DNA of 64,000 nt, from assembly GCA_021730945.1 (NCBI GenBank), contig JAKFYH010000047.1:1-64000 (forward strand), given 5' to 3'. Positions 15,449-22,923 of the stretch are shown here, one piece after another. This stretch comes from Acidobacteriota bacterium. Its GTDB lineage: Bacteria > Acidobacteriota > Vicinamibacteria > Vicinamibacterales > UBA2999. Position 1 is the stretch's first letter. The number at the start of each line of letters is the position of its first letter. A program made the position numbers and the translations under genes. The notes under the pieces are model-generated. The model saw only the letters and a list, made by a program, of their open reading frames with translations. It did not search any database and was not told where the DNA came from.

Positions 15449-15871
15449 TCAACCTGCCAGAGCCTTGAACGGGTTGCGGATGGTCAACCGCTCGTCGATG
15501 ATCTGGCCATCTTGGAGATCCTCCGTGTAGAGCGTTTCGCAGTCCGCCGCGAGCGCAGACGCGACGACCAGGGCGTCGTACATGTGGAAGCCATGCGTTC
15601 GCGCGATCTGGACCGCCGCGTCGTGCGTGTCGATCGAGACGGGCCGCAGTGACGGGCACAGGACGCGGACCGCATTGAGCACCTCGGTGATGTCGTCCCA
15701 CGACATGCCGAGCTTCCGCCGCGCCGTGGCCGCGAACTCGTTGAAGACCTGCACGCTGACGACGCCACCCGCCGCCAGAAGGGCTTCGGCGATCTCCGAC
15801 CGCGCGTCGCCCTTCGCCACCGCGTAGATCAGGACGTTGGTGTCGAGAAAGGGACTAACGGGCATTGGCAT
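15449..15871 (-). CDS. vapC: PIN-domain toxin, VapC family
   Basis: A 140-residue PIN-domain endoribonuclease toxin. The acidic metal ligands are visible: Asp in F-L-D-T-N-V-L-I-Y-A-V near the N-terminus, Glu in V-F-N-E-F-A-A-T-A-R, Asp in H-M-Y-D-A-L-V-V-A-S-A, and an acidic pair in L-Y-T-E-D-L-Q-D-G. VapC toxins cleave tRNA or rRNA when free of antitoxin. The start is either the ATG ending at 15871 or the in-frame ATG two codons later at 15865; both overlap the end of vapB, so translation is coupled. Intact, unlike its neighbours. Confidence 0.88.
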   Translation of the reverse strand: MPMPVSPFLDTNVLIYAVAKGDARSEIAEALLAAGGVVSVQVFNEFAATARRKLGMSWDDITEVLNAVRVLCPSLRPVSIDTHDAAVQIARTHGFHMYDALVVASALAADCETLYTEDLQDGQIIDERLTIRNPFKALAG

Positions 15872-16085
15872 CGTCGCGGTCAAAGACGAAACCCGAGGGA
15901 AGAGGCCGACGGAGCTTTCGCAGCGTGTCGAGTGCGACCTGACGACTCCGGTCTCGCCGGACCTCAAACGTCCTCACGTCGGCTATCCGAATCTCGATCT
16001 GGTCGCCTTCCTTCAGTTCGAGCGCCTCGACGACAGCGGCTGGAAGCCGAACAGCCAAGCTGTTGCCCCACTTCGCGACCTGCAT
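15855..16085 (-). CDS. vapB: AbrB/MazE-fold antitoxin, VapB family
   Basis: A 76-residue antitoxin with an N-terminal SpoVT-AbrB swapped-hairpin domain (M-Q-V-A-K-W-G-N-S-L-A-V-R-L-P, then L-K-E-G-D-Q-I-E-I), followed by a basic C-terminal part that would wrap the toxin. The ATG at 16085 has a strong ribosome-binding site (GGAGG on the minus strand, 16093-16097). An upstream start at 16115 lies within the operator and is unlikely. It overlaps vapC and should both neutralise it and repress the operon. Confidence 0.9.
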   Translation of the reverse strand: MQVAKWGNSLAVRLPAAVVEALELKEGDQIEIRIADVRTFEVRRDRSRQVALDTLRKLRRPLPSGFVFDRDDANAR

Positions 16086-16099
16086 GCTTGCACCTCCGT

Positions 16100-16123
16100 G
16101 ATATACAAACGCCATTGTATATC
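16100..16123. promoter_or_regulatory. Palindromic vapBC operator
   Basis: Perfect inverted repeat GATATACAA / TTGTATATC (arms 16100-16108 and 16115-16123, 6-base spacer), just upstream of vapB. Both arms hold a TATA core that can serve as a -10. It is the expected binding site for the VapBC complex in autorepression. Confidence 0.7.
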
Positions 16124-16232
16124 AACCGATGGTCTTCGGGAGTGTCCGCGCGCCTCCGGACGTGTCATGCCAGCCGCCGCGGAGCCTCGACCTGCCGCAA
16201 CCACCCATCCAGCTGATTCCAACTCGCGAAAA

Positions 16233-16280
16233 TCGGGGATGCCATCCCTTCTTTGGTCCATTCCGGAGACATGGGTGACA
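16233..16280. repeat. Right copy of the imperfect direct repeat (att-like, with solo IS end)
   Basis: Near copy of 14377-14423: TCGGGGATGCCATCCCTT matches the tRNA-Glu 3' end with one change, and CCGGAGACATGGGTGAC matches the IS481-type terminal repeat. No transposase adjoins it. It marks the right edge of the tRNA-Glu island, 29 bases before the end of the FAD oxidoreductase gene. Confidence 0.55.
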
Positions 16281-16308
16281 CTCTGGCTAAACAGAGTCTC
16301 GTGTGGGC

Positions 16309-17505
16309 TCACGTCACCCTTTCGGCAAACACAGGCTCGAAGTCGACCGCGCGGAAGCCGTCGGGAAACGCTCCCTCCCGCATCAGGTGCGCCGCTACCC
16401 GCCCAATCCCGTCAGAGCACATCGCCGACCAGCCGTTGCCAATCGCGACATAGAGGTCCTTATCGACCTGGCCAATGTAGGGATTGCCGTGCGAGGCCGT
16501 CCGCGTGAGAATGCACCGCTTGGTGAGGAACCCGTCGAACCTCGCATGGGGCATGATGGTCGCCAGCGCCTCGCGCATCTTCTCCAGGTGAGCGTCACTG
16601 TCGCCGCTGCGAAACCACTCCTGAATGTGGCTCAGTTCATGCTCGAAGTAGCGGTCCTCAGGCAGGTTGCATCCCATCTTCAGGTAGAAATGCCCGTCGG
16701 GATACCGCACGGGTGCCACCGCGTAGATCCCTTCCAAGGCCGGGACGTCAATGTCGTACAGCAGCGACGGCATCGACTCGAGCCGCCGCGCCTCCTCGCG
16801 GCTCACCCGCGCCAGTAACACCGTTTCACTCTTGATCGTCAGCGCCAGCCGACGCCGGGTGAGGCCGGAGGTGCGCGAAAAGGCTCCCATCGAGAGCAGC
16901 ACTTTGCGCCCATGAAATGCCTTCCCCTCGCGAGTGTGCACTTCAATGCCGGCGGCCCGGTGCACCAGTCGCTCGACCACGTCCCGCACGACCAGTCCAC
17001 CGCCCCGTTCCACAATCCGCAACTGCGCCTTCACCAACCGCCGCGGATCGATGTGCCCGGAGGGAGTCGCCTCGTAGAGACCACGGGATGCCGCCGGGAA
17101 CCTCATCTCCGGAAACGCGGTGGCCAGCGCGCGCGCCTCCTGATAGACCTCAACGTCGACGCCGAAGCGGGCGGCCCGCCCCGGCGCCTCGTCCAGGTAC
17201 GGGTTGCGCCCCACCGGATCGACGTAGAGGCACCCGGCACCGCCGTGAAACGGGATCCCGCTCTCCTGCTGCAACCAGTCGTAGTGCTCGAGGGCGAGCA
17301 GATTCAGCCGGGTCATCGCATCGTTGTGGCCCACCCGCCGCTGCACACGACCGGAATCGTAGTGACTGGCAAAGACCACGGCGGAGCCGGCATCGGCCGG
17401 CTCGTCTGGTCCGACAAGGGCCACCAATTCTCCCGCCCGGCCCAGGTGTTGGGCGGCGGCGGAGCCGATGAGGCCGCCGCCAATGATGACCGTATCGAAC
17501 TGCAC
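16309..17505 (-). CDS. FAD-dependent oxidoreductase (DAO family)
   Basis: A 398-residue D-amino-acid oxidase-like flavoprotein. The N-terminal dinucleotide motif is V-I-I-G-G-G-L-I-G-S-A-A-A (Gly9, Gly11, Gly14). A middle region has G-L-Y-E-A-T-P-S-G-H-I-D-P-R-R-L, and the C-terminus has L-Y-V-A-I-G-N-G-W-S-A-M-C-S-D-G-I-G. It resembles sarcosine oxidase and N-methyltryptophan oxidase-like proteins; the substrate is unknown. The GTG at 17505 is chosen because TAGAAT lies at 17514-17519 on the minus strand. It diverges from greB with only 28 bases between starts. Confidence 0.88.
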   Translation of the reverse strand: MQFDTVIIGGGLIGSAAAQHLGRAGELVALVGPDEPADAGSAVVFASHYDSGRVQRRVGHNDAMTRLNLLALEHYDWLQQESGIPFHGGAGCLYVDPVGRNPYLDEAPGRAARFGVDVEVYQEARALATAFPEMRFPAASRGLYEATPSGHIDPRRLVKAQLRIVERGGGLVVRDVVERLVHRAAGIEVHTREGKAFHGRKVLLSMGAFSRTSGLTRRRLALTIKSETVLLARVSREEARRLESMPSLLYDIDVPALEGIYAVAPVRYPDGHFYLKMGCNLPEDRYFEHELSHIQEWFRSGDSDAHLEKMREALATIMPHARFDGFLTKRCILTRTASHGNPYIGQVDKDLYVAIGNGWSAMCSDGIGRVAAHLMREGAFPDGFRAVDFEPVFAERVT

Positions 17506-17533
17506 GACGCGGTATTCTACTTGCCTCCGACGC

Positions 17534-18139
17534 ATGAAAAGACCGCTCAGAAGACCCGCCGACGAACCGATCCCGGCCGTGCGGGTGAAGAACTACATCA
17601 CCCCCAGTGGCCTGCAGCGGCTCAAGGACGAGCACACGTTTCTGCTCAACCGGGAACGGCCGGCGGTGACCAGGGTGGTGACCTGGGCGGCCAGCAACGG
17701 CGATCGCAGCGAGAACGCCGACTACCAGTACGCCAAGCGCCGCTTGCGCCAGATCGATAACCGGATTCGCTTTCTCGCCAAGCGCATCGATGCGGCGGAG
17801 GTCGTGGATCCGGAGATGCCACGCACCGGGCGCGCGGCAGCCCACATTTTTTTCGGCGCCACCGTGCGCTACGCCGATGCCACCGGCCACGAGCGCGAGG
17901 TAAGCATCGTCGGGGCCGACGAAGTCGACCTTGAGCGCAGTCACATTAGCTGGGTGTCGCCACTGGCGCGGGCCTTGATGAAGGCCGGCGCCGGCGACCG
18001 TGTCGTCCTGCGCGCGCCTGGCGGCAGCGATCGCCTGGAGATACTCGAGGTGCGCTACGAACGGATCGGGGTCGCGGCGTTTTGCGAGCCCCCTGGCGCC
18101 GAGTCAGCGAGAACGCCCCGGGCCGCCTCGACGGAGTGA
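17534..18139 (+). CDS. greB: Transcription elongation factor GreB
   Basis: A 201-residue Gre factor that enters the RNA polymerase secondary channel and stimulates cleavage of backtracked RNA. The N-terminal coiled coil holds the catalytic tip motif N-G-D-R-S-E-N-A-D-Y-Q-Y, and K-R-R-L-R-Q-I-D-N-R-I-R-F-L after it is typical of GreB rather than GreA. The C-terminal FKBP-like domain includes I-S-W-V-S-P-L-A-R-A-L. A short basic N-terminal extension and a 20-residue C-terminal tail are extra. The ATG at 17534 was chosen over an upstream start that would overlap the divergent oxidoreductase gene. Confidence 0.92.
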   Translation: MKRPLRRPADEPIPAVRVKNYITPSGLQRLKDEHTFLLNRERPAVTRVVTWAASNGDRSENADYQYAKRRLRQIDNRIRFLAKRIDAAEVVDPEMPRTGRAAAHIFFGATVRYADATGHEREVSIVGADEVDLERSHISWVSPLARALMKAGAGDRVVLRAPGGSDRLEILEVRYERIGVAAFCEPPGAESARTPRAASTE

Positions 18140-18152
18140 GGGCGGTGGCGCC

Positions 18153-18509
18153 CTACGGCGCCGCCCACAACTCGGCGAATGGCTTCGGGTCGCAGACGAC
18201 GCGGATTGACGTGATCTTGTCGTCGCTGAGCTTGAACCACCCCGCGACCAGCGTCACATCGCCACGCCTGGTGTGCGCGTCATAGAGCAGGCACACGTCG
18301 GGGCCGTCGGCGAACAACTTATGGACGTCGGCCTTGACGATGAAGCCGCGGACCTTCCTGAGGGCTTCGAGGTAGCGGTCGGGGTCGTCGAACTGCCCGA
18401 ACCAGCCGACAAACGAGAACGGCCCGCCGAGGCACTGGCGCGCCGACGGAAAATCCTCGCGGTGCAACGCGCCGAGGAACGCCTGAACGGTCTCGACCGG
18501 CCGCGCCAC
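18153..18509 (-). CDS. NTF2-like (SnoaL-fold) protein
   Basis: A 118-residue single-domain protein. It has an N-terminal helix pair (V-E-T-V-Q-A-F-L-G-A-L), then alternating strands including G-P-F-S-F-V-G and T-L-V-A-G-W-F-K-L-S-D-D-K-I-T-S-I-R-V-V, the usual NTF2/SnoaL cone fold. Many such proteins bind small ligands or are enzymes; no catalytic set is obvious. Its start lies 1 base after the pilT-like stop, so it is the last gene of that operon. Confidence 0.78.
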   Translation of the reverse strand: MARPVETVQAFLGALHREDFPSARQCLGGPFSFVGWFGQFDDPDRYLEALRKVRGFIVKADVHKLFADGPDVCLLYDAHTRRGDVTLVAGWFKLSDDKITSIRVVCDPKPFAELWAAP

Positions 18510-18510
18510 G

Positions 18511-20022
18511 TCAGGTTGCCGAACCCTGCACGAACTTGGTGTCGATGTTGGCCCGCTTCAGCAGGCCCTCGAAGCCGGCCTTGTCGACCGCCTTCAGGTA
18601 GGCCTCCTGGGGCTCGACCAGCTTCTTCGACACCAGGTCCATCAGCGCGTCGTTGAGCGCCACCATGCCCTGGGCGCGGCCCACCTGCATCATCGACGGA
18701 ATCTGGAACGTCTTCGCCTCGCGGATCAGGTTGCTGATGGCGCTGTTAATCAGCAGCACCTCGAGCGCGGCGACGCGGCCGCCGCCGATCTTGCGGCACA
18801 GGTTCTGCGCGATCACGCCCTTCAGCGACTCCGACAGCATGATGCGGATCTGCGCCTGCTGCTCCTGCGGGAACTGATCGATCACGCGGTCCACGGTCGA
18901 GGCCGCGGTGGTCGTGTGCAGCGTGCCGAACACCAGGTGGCCGGTCTCCGCCGTCTCGATGGCAATCGCCACCGTCTCGAGATCGCGCAACTCCCCCACC
19001 AGGATGATGTCGGGATCCTCGCGCATGGCCGCCCGCAGCGCGGCCTTGAACCCGCCGGTGTGGGTGCCCACTTCACGCTGGTTGATCAGGCAGCTCTGGT
19101 TCTCGTGCACGAACTCGATCGGGTCCTCGATCGTGATGATGTGATCGGTGCGCGTCTTGTTGATGTAGTCGATCATCGCGCACAGCGTCGTCGACTTGCC
19201 CGACCCGGTCGGGCCGGTCACCAGCACCAGCCCCTTGGTCAGCCGGCACAACTGCAGGATGTGCGGCGACAACCCGAGCTGCTCGGCCGTGAGGATCTGG
19301 GCGGGGATGACGCGGAACACGGCACCGGGCCCCTTGCGATCCATGAACATGTTGGCGCGGAAGCGCGCCAGGCCCTTGATCTCGTAGGCGAAGTCGGTGT
19401 CGTGGCGACCGTCGAATTCTTCCTTGTTCACCGCCGGCATGATCGGCTGCAGCAGCGCCATCACATCGTCGGGCGCCATCGGTCCGAGACCCGGGTCGAG
19501 CGGCTTCATGTGCCCGTCCTTGCGGATGAGCGGCGGCATCGTCGACGACAGGTGCAGGTCGGATGACTTGCTGTCGACCATCAGCCGGAACAAGGTATCG
19601 ATCGCATTGACGCCATCGGCACCCGGCGTGGTTACGACGGGCCGGGTCACGGCCGGCGCCGCCGGTGCGGCGGCGGTGGCCGCGGCGGCAGCCGACGGCG
19701 CGGCGGCCGGCGCGCGATCCGGGGCGAAACTCACCGCCAGTTCCGCGCCGCTGCGCAGCACCGTCACCTTGAACGCGCCGGCGTCGGACGAGACATAGTC
19801 GAACTCGACAGTCGATTCCTGCGGCAGCCGGCGGCGCGCGTGCTCGGGAATGATCGGGCTCAACAGCGCCAGGATTTCCTGGCGGCTGAGCGGCGTGCTG
19901 GTGGCGTCTTGCGCCGTGCCGGAGGCGTCGATCATGCGTGCCGGACTGCCGACCGCCAGGCGCAATCCGCGCGCCCGGGTCTCGGTCATGCTCTTCAACA
20001 AGCCATCAACGGCTGCGGCCAT
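18511..20022 (-). CDS. pilT: PilT-family type IV pilus retraction ATPase with duplicated N-terminal domain
   Basis: A 503-residue secretion ATPase. Walker A G-P-T-G-S-G-K-S-T is near residue 268, Walker B D-I-I-L-V-G-E-L-R-D near 336, and the His box A-E-T-G-H-L-V-F-G-T-L-H-T follows. PilT pulls type IV pili back for twitching motility. Standard PilT has about 350 residues; here residues 1-105 repeat the fold of residues 145-245, separated by an Ala/Pro-rich linker (about 105-140). The first copy has L-S-R-Q-E-I-L-A-L-L-S-P-I where the second has M-A-P-D-D-V-M-A-L-L-Q-P-I. The start codon shares one base with the stop of the upstream gene (TAATG). Confidence 0.92.
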   Translation of the reverse strand: MAAAVDGLLKSMTETRARGLRLAVGSPARMIDASGTAQDATSTPLSRQEILALLSPIIPEHARRRLPQESTVEFDYVSSDAGAFKVTVLRSGAELAVSFAPDRAPAAAPSAAAAATAAAPAAPAVTRPVVTTPGADGVNAIDTLFRLMVDSKSSDLHLSSTMPPLIRKDGHMKPLDPGLGPMAPDDVMALLQPIMPAVNKEEFDGRHDTDFAYEIKGLARFRANMFMDRKGPGAVFRVIPAQILTAEQLGLSPHILQLCRLTKGLVLVTGPTGSGKSTTLCAMIDYINKTRTDHIITIEDPIEFVHENQSCLINQREVGTHTGGFKAALRAAMREDPDIILVGELRDLETVAIAIETAETGHLVFGTLHTTTAASTVDRVIDQFPQEQQAQIRIMLSESLKGVIAQNLCRKIGGGRVAALEVLLINSAISNLIREAKTFQIPSMMQVGRAQGMVALNDALMDLVSKKLVEPQEAYLKAVDKAGFEGLLKRANIDTKFVQGSAT

Positions 20023-20492
20023 TACCCGGTCACCTCGCGAAGCGAAACAATATGGAGGGAATTGATCAGCAACGTGCGATCAGACTGCTCCACGTAGCGG
20101 AATCGATCGTCGATATGCGCGTAGTCGCTCAGGCGATCGCGTCCCGGCGGCCGGTACACCGCCACATGCCCGGTAATGGTCTCGCCATTGGACAGAAGGA
20201 TCGACACGTGCCGGCGCGTCGCCACGTCGTAGCCGTCATCGAGCTGAGCCTCGATCACGTTTTCCGGCAGGACCACCTTGATGACGTGGGCACGGTTAAT
20301 CAACGCCGTCTGGCCATCGCCGGCCTCGAACGGGAAGAATCCGGGCTCGAGATTGAGCAGGTCACCCACCCGTTCCGGACCGGCGTGCACCTGGCTCGAT
20401 CCCGAGAGGAAGAAGTGCCCGGCCACGGGCATGCCGGTCGAGAGCGTGATCTCGGCGGCCTCGCGACGCTTCTGGACTCGGAATTCAGACAC
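20022..20492 (-). CDS. Hypothetical protein cotranscribed with pilT
   Basis: A 156-residue, mostly beta protein I cannot name. It has what look like two related halves, each with a strand motif ending in an L-I-N line: T-A-L-I-N-R-A-H-V-I-K-V-V-L near residue 70 and T-L-L-I-N-S-L-H-I-V-S-L-R-E-V near the end. A V-S-I-L-L-S-N-G-E-T-I-T-G-H-V-A-V-Y segment lies between them. Starts at the GTG ending at 20492. It overlaps the pilT start by one base, so the two are probably coupled and may work together in pilus control. Confidence 0.7.
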   Translation of the reverse strand: MSEFRVQKRREAAEITLSTGMPVAGHFFLSGSSQVHAGPERVGDLLNLEPGFFPFEAGDGQTALINRAHVIKVVLPENVIEAQLDDGYDVATRRHVSILLSNGETITGHVAVYRPPGRDRLSDYAHIDDRFRYVEQSDRTLLINSLHIVSLREVTG

Positions 20493-20496
20493 GATG

Positions 20497-21417
20497 CTAC
20501 GGCCTCCCGGGCTCGGTGACGACCATGGCGACCGCGTCGCCCGCCGGCGACACCGCCAGGCGGCTGATGCCGGCCCACTCAAACGCGGCTCCGTCGAACA
20601 CCTCGGTCCAGCCGCTGGCCCCGCGCGTCCACGACCACACCTTGGTCCCCGCCGACATCAGAATGGTCCGGCCGTCTGGCATCCAGGCGTAGTCAGAGTT
20701 ACCGCTGCCTTCGACCGTGCGGACGATCGCCGTGATCACCCGCGAGTCGATGTCGATCTCCTTGATCGACGAGACCGTGTTCGACTCGTGCTGCACGAAA
20801 CTCACGCGCCGGGTAGCCGGCACGCGATGCAGCGAGCGGCCGATGTCGCTGGCCACCACGTCGGTCTTACCGGTGGCTGCCCGGCCCACCTGCAGCGTGG
20901 CCGGCTGGCCCAGAATGAACAGGGCCAGGTGATCGGGCGCGACCCACGCGTGATAGCCCACCGGCTTGACGTCGGCCAGCACCAGGTGCGGGTGCTTGCC
21001 GTCAGCGTCGAACCGCCACAGTCGCTGACTGCGGTCCGGCTCGGTCTGGACCACGGTGAAGCTGCCGGGCTCGCCGGCCCCCGCGGGCACGAAGGTGGGC
21101 GAGTTCTCGTTCTCGGCGGTGTGGGTCACCTGCGTCTGGCGGCCACTGGCGCGGTCGAAACTGTAGATGTCAATCTGCTTGCCGTCGCGGTTCGCCGCGA
21201 ACAGCACTCGCTGGCCGTCGGGACTGAACATCGGCTGGTTGTCATAGCCTGGTGCCACCGACAGCGGCGTGGGCTTGGCGTTTCGCAAGCTGGCCACGCC
21301 CGCCACCATGGGCACCAGGTAAATGTCGGTGGCGGGTGGTGGCGCGGCGGCCGGCGCCGGGGCCGGCGCCTGCGGCAACCCGAGGCCGACCGCCACAAGA
21401 AGCATCAGCGCTCGCAT
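20497..21417 (-). CDS. Secreted TolB-like beta-propeller protein
   Basis: A 306-residue exported protein. A short signal peptide (M-R-A-L-M-L-L-V-A-V-G-L-G-L-P-Q) is followed by an Ala/Pro-rich stretch and then WD40/TolB-like blades, seen as repeated motifs such as P-M-F-S-P-D-G-Q-R-V-L-F-A-A-N-R-D-G and Y-A-W-M-P-D-G-R-T-I-L-M-S-A-G. It probably binds other proteins in the periplasm; it is too short for a full TolB. The start at 21417 lies 6 bases from TATACT (21424-21429, minus strand). It precedes the pilT pair by 4 bases and may share the transcript. Confidence 0.82.
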   Translation of the reverse strand: MRALMLLVAVGLGLPQAPAPAPAAAPPPATDIYLVPMVAGVASLRNAKPTPLSVAPGYDNQPMFSPDGQRVLFAANRDGKQIDIYSFDRASGRQTQVTHTAENENSPTFVPAGAGEPGSFTVVQTEPDRSQRLWRFDADGKHPHLVLADVKPVGYHAWVAPDHLALFILGQPATLQVGRAATGKTDVVASDIGRSLHRVPATRRVSFVQHESNTVSSIKEIDIDSRVITAIVRTVEGSGNSDYAWMPDGRTILMSAGTKVWSWTRGASGWTEVFDGAAFEWAGISRLAVSPAGDAVAMVVTEPGRP

Positions 21418-21479
21418 CGCAGAAGTATACCGTGCGCGTCGCGGCGGCGAACCGCGCTTGCACAGCCAGGCGCCCGCCG

Positions 21480-21866
21480 CTACATCTTCGGCTTGTCGTT
21501 CTTCAACTCGACGATCACGACCTCGATCGGCTCCTTGCCGCGGTTCATGTCGCCGTGCTGGGTGCCGGCGGGGTCGGCGTCCAGCCAGTAGGCCTTGCCG
21601 GTTTCCCACTGGTAGGTCTGCTTGGTGGCACCGGCCGCATCCACCACGTCGAGGTTGCCGCCTTTCAGCACGACGGCGGCGCGTCCGTGATCGTGCCGGT
21701 GCAGCGCCAGCGGCTGGTTCGGCATGATGATTGACTTCCACACGCGAAGCTCGCTGTTCTCGAACTGTGGCTCGCGGCGGCTTGCGCCCGTCTGCTGCCC
21801 CACCGCCACGCCGGCGGCGAACACTGCCCCGACAACCGTCGCCCCAACCATCACCTTGATCTTCAT
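21480..21866 (-). CDS. Exported cupin-domain protein
   Basis: A 128-residue protein with a signal peptide or N-terminal anchor (M-V-G-A-T-V-V-G-A-V-F-A-A-G-V-A-V-G) and a single small cupin: P-L-A-L-H-R-H-D-H-G-R-A-A-V-V-L gives the metal-ligand histidines and G-T-Q-H-G-D-M-N is the second His motif. The ligand is unknown. A strong ribosome-binding site (AAGGAG on the minus strand near 21871-21876) supports the ATG at 21866. It follows the amidohydrolase by 46 bases and may be cotranscribed with it. Confidence 0.85.
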   Translation of the reverse strand: MKIKVMVGATVVGAVFAAGVAVGQQTGASRREPQFENSELRVWKSIIMPNQPLALHRHDHGRAAVVLKGGNLDVVDAAGATKQTYQWETGKAYWLDADPAGTQHGDMNRGKEPIEVVIVELKNDKPKM

Positions 21867-21912
21867 GTCTGCTCCTTGATCGATTGCCAAAGTTCCTCGC
21901 CCGGGCGCCCGC

Positions 21913-22887
21913 TCAGACGCCGAGCAACGTCGCCGCGTTGCGGCCGTAGATTCCTTCACGCTCGGCCGGCGACACCGGCAGGCGGGCGATCGCGTCCAGC
22001 ATCTTCGGAATGCTGCCGATCTGGTGCGGATAATCGCTGCCGGCCAGAATGTGATCCGCCCCCGCGAACTTCACGGCCAGCTCGATCGCGTTGACGTCAA
22101 AATTCACCGTGTCGTAGTAGAACTGCTTCAAGTACGAGCTTGGCGCCCGGCTGATATTGGCGCGGCATTCGGCAAAGGCCTCGTAGCCGCGATCGAACCG
22201 CTCGGCGAGGTAGGGCACGGCGCCGCCCATGTGGCACAGCACCCACCGGATCTTCGGGTAGCGCTCAGGCACGCCGGCAAACACCAGGTGCGCCGCCGCC
22301 AGCGTGGTGTCCATCAGGAAACCGACCAGCGGCATCAGCCAATACTGCTCCATCGCCTCCACGCCCAGGGGATGGGCCGGGTGGATGTAGATGACCGCGC
22401 CGAGCTGGTTCGCCTTCTGCCAGAGCGGCTCGTAAACCGCATCGGCCAGCGCCACGCCGTTGACGTTGCTGAACACCATGGCGCCCGGCAACCCGAGCGT
22501 GGTCATCGCCCGCTCGAGTTCCACGACCGACGCGGCCGGATCGTTGAGCGGCAAGGTGGCCAGCGACAGGAAATGCTGCCGATCCCGCACCGCCGCGGCG
22601 AACGCGTCGTTGACGTGCTGCGCCATCGCCACCGCGGTCGCGGGCGCTTCGAAGTGCGTGCCCGGCGTCGTGAAGGTTATGACCTGCTTGTCAATGCCGT
22701 GCTGCTTGAGGACGCCCTCGCGAAAATCGAGGTCGCGATGGCCCGGGACCAGGATGTTGTAGTCGCCGGGATAGTGCAGGCGCGGGTTGCCGGCGGCGTC
22801 GAAGTCCATGCGGACCTTGGCCGGCCCGCGCTTGACCGCGGCCAGGTACTCCGGCGGGTAGTAATGATTGTGGAAATCTATTTTCAT
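21913..22887 (-). CDS. Amidohydrolase 2 / ACMSD-like metal-dependent decarboxylase or hydrolase
   Basis: A 324-residue TIM-barrel amidohydrolase of the aminocarboxymuconate-semialdehyde decarboxylase group. Metal motifs are D-F-H-N-H-Y-Y-P at the N-terminus, I-H-P-A-H-P in the middle, and G-S-D-Y-P-H near the C-terminus. The W-V-L-C-H-M-G-G-A-V-P segment is typical of the family. Members decarboxylate or hydrolyse ring-cleavage products; the substrate here is unknown. The neighbours (cupin, amino-acid permease) hint at aromatic or amino-acid catabolism, but this is inference. Confidence 0.88.
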   Translation of the reverse strand: MKIDFHNHYYPPEYLAAVKRGPAKVRMDFDAAGNPRLHYPGDYNILVPGHRDLDFREGVLKQHGIDKQVITFTTPGTHFEAPATAVAMAQHVNDAFAAAVRDRQHFLSLATLPLNDPAASVVELERAMTTLGLPGAMVFSNVNGVALADAVYEPLWQKANQLGAVIYIHPAHPLGVEAMEQYWLMPLVGFLMDTTLAAAHLVFAGVPERYPKIRWVLCHMGGAVPYLAERFDRGYEAFAECRANISRAPSSYLKQFYYDTVNFDVNAIELAVKFAGADHILAGSDYPHQIGSIPKMLDAIARLPVSPAEREGIYGRNAATLLGV

Positions 22888-22923
22888 AAGTTCGGTCTCG
22901 GCCCGTGCAGCCCGCGCCAGGAT

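Noticed and set aside
15306-15701. ORF over the vapC end and recombinase tail
   Set aside because: Wrong frame for both; the translation is Arg/Ser-rich with no domain.
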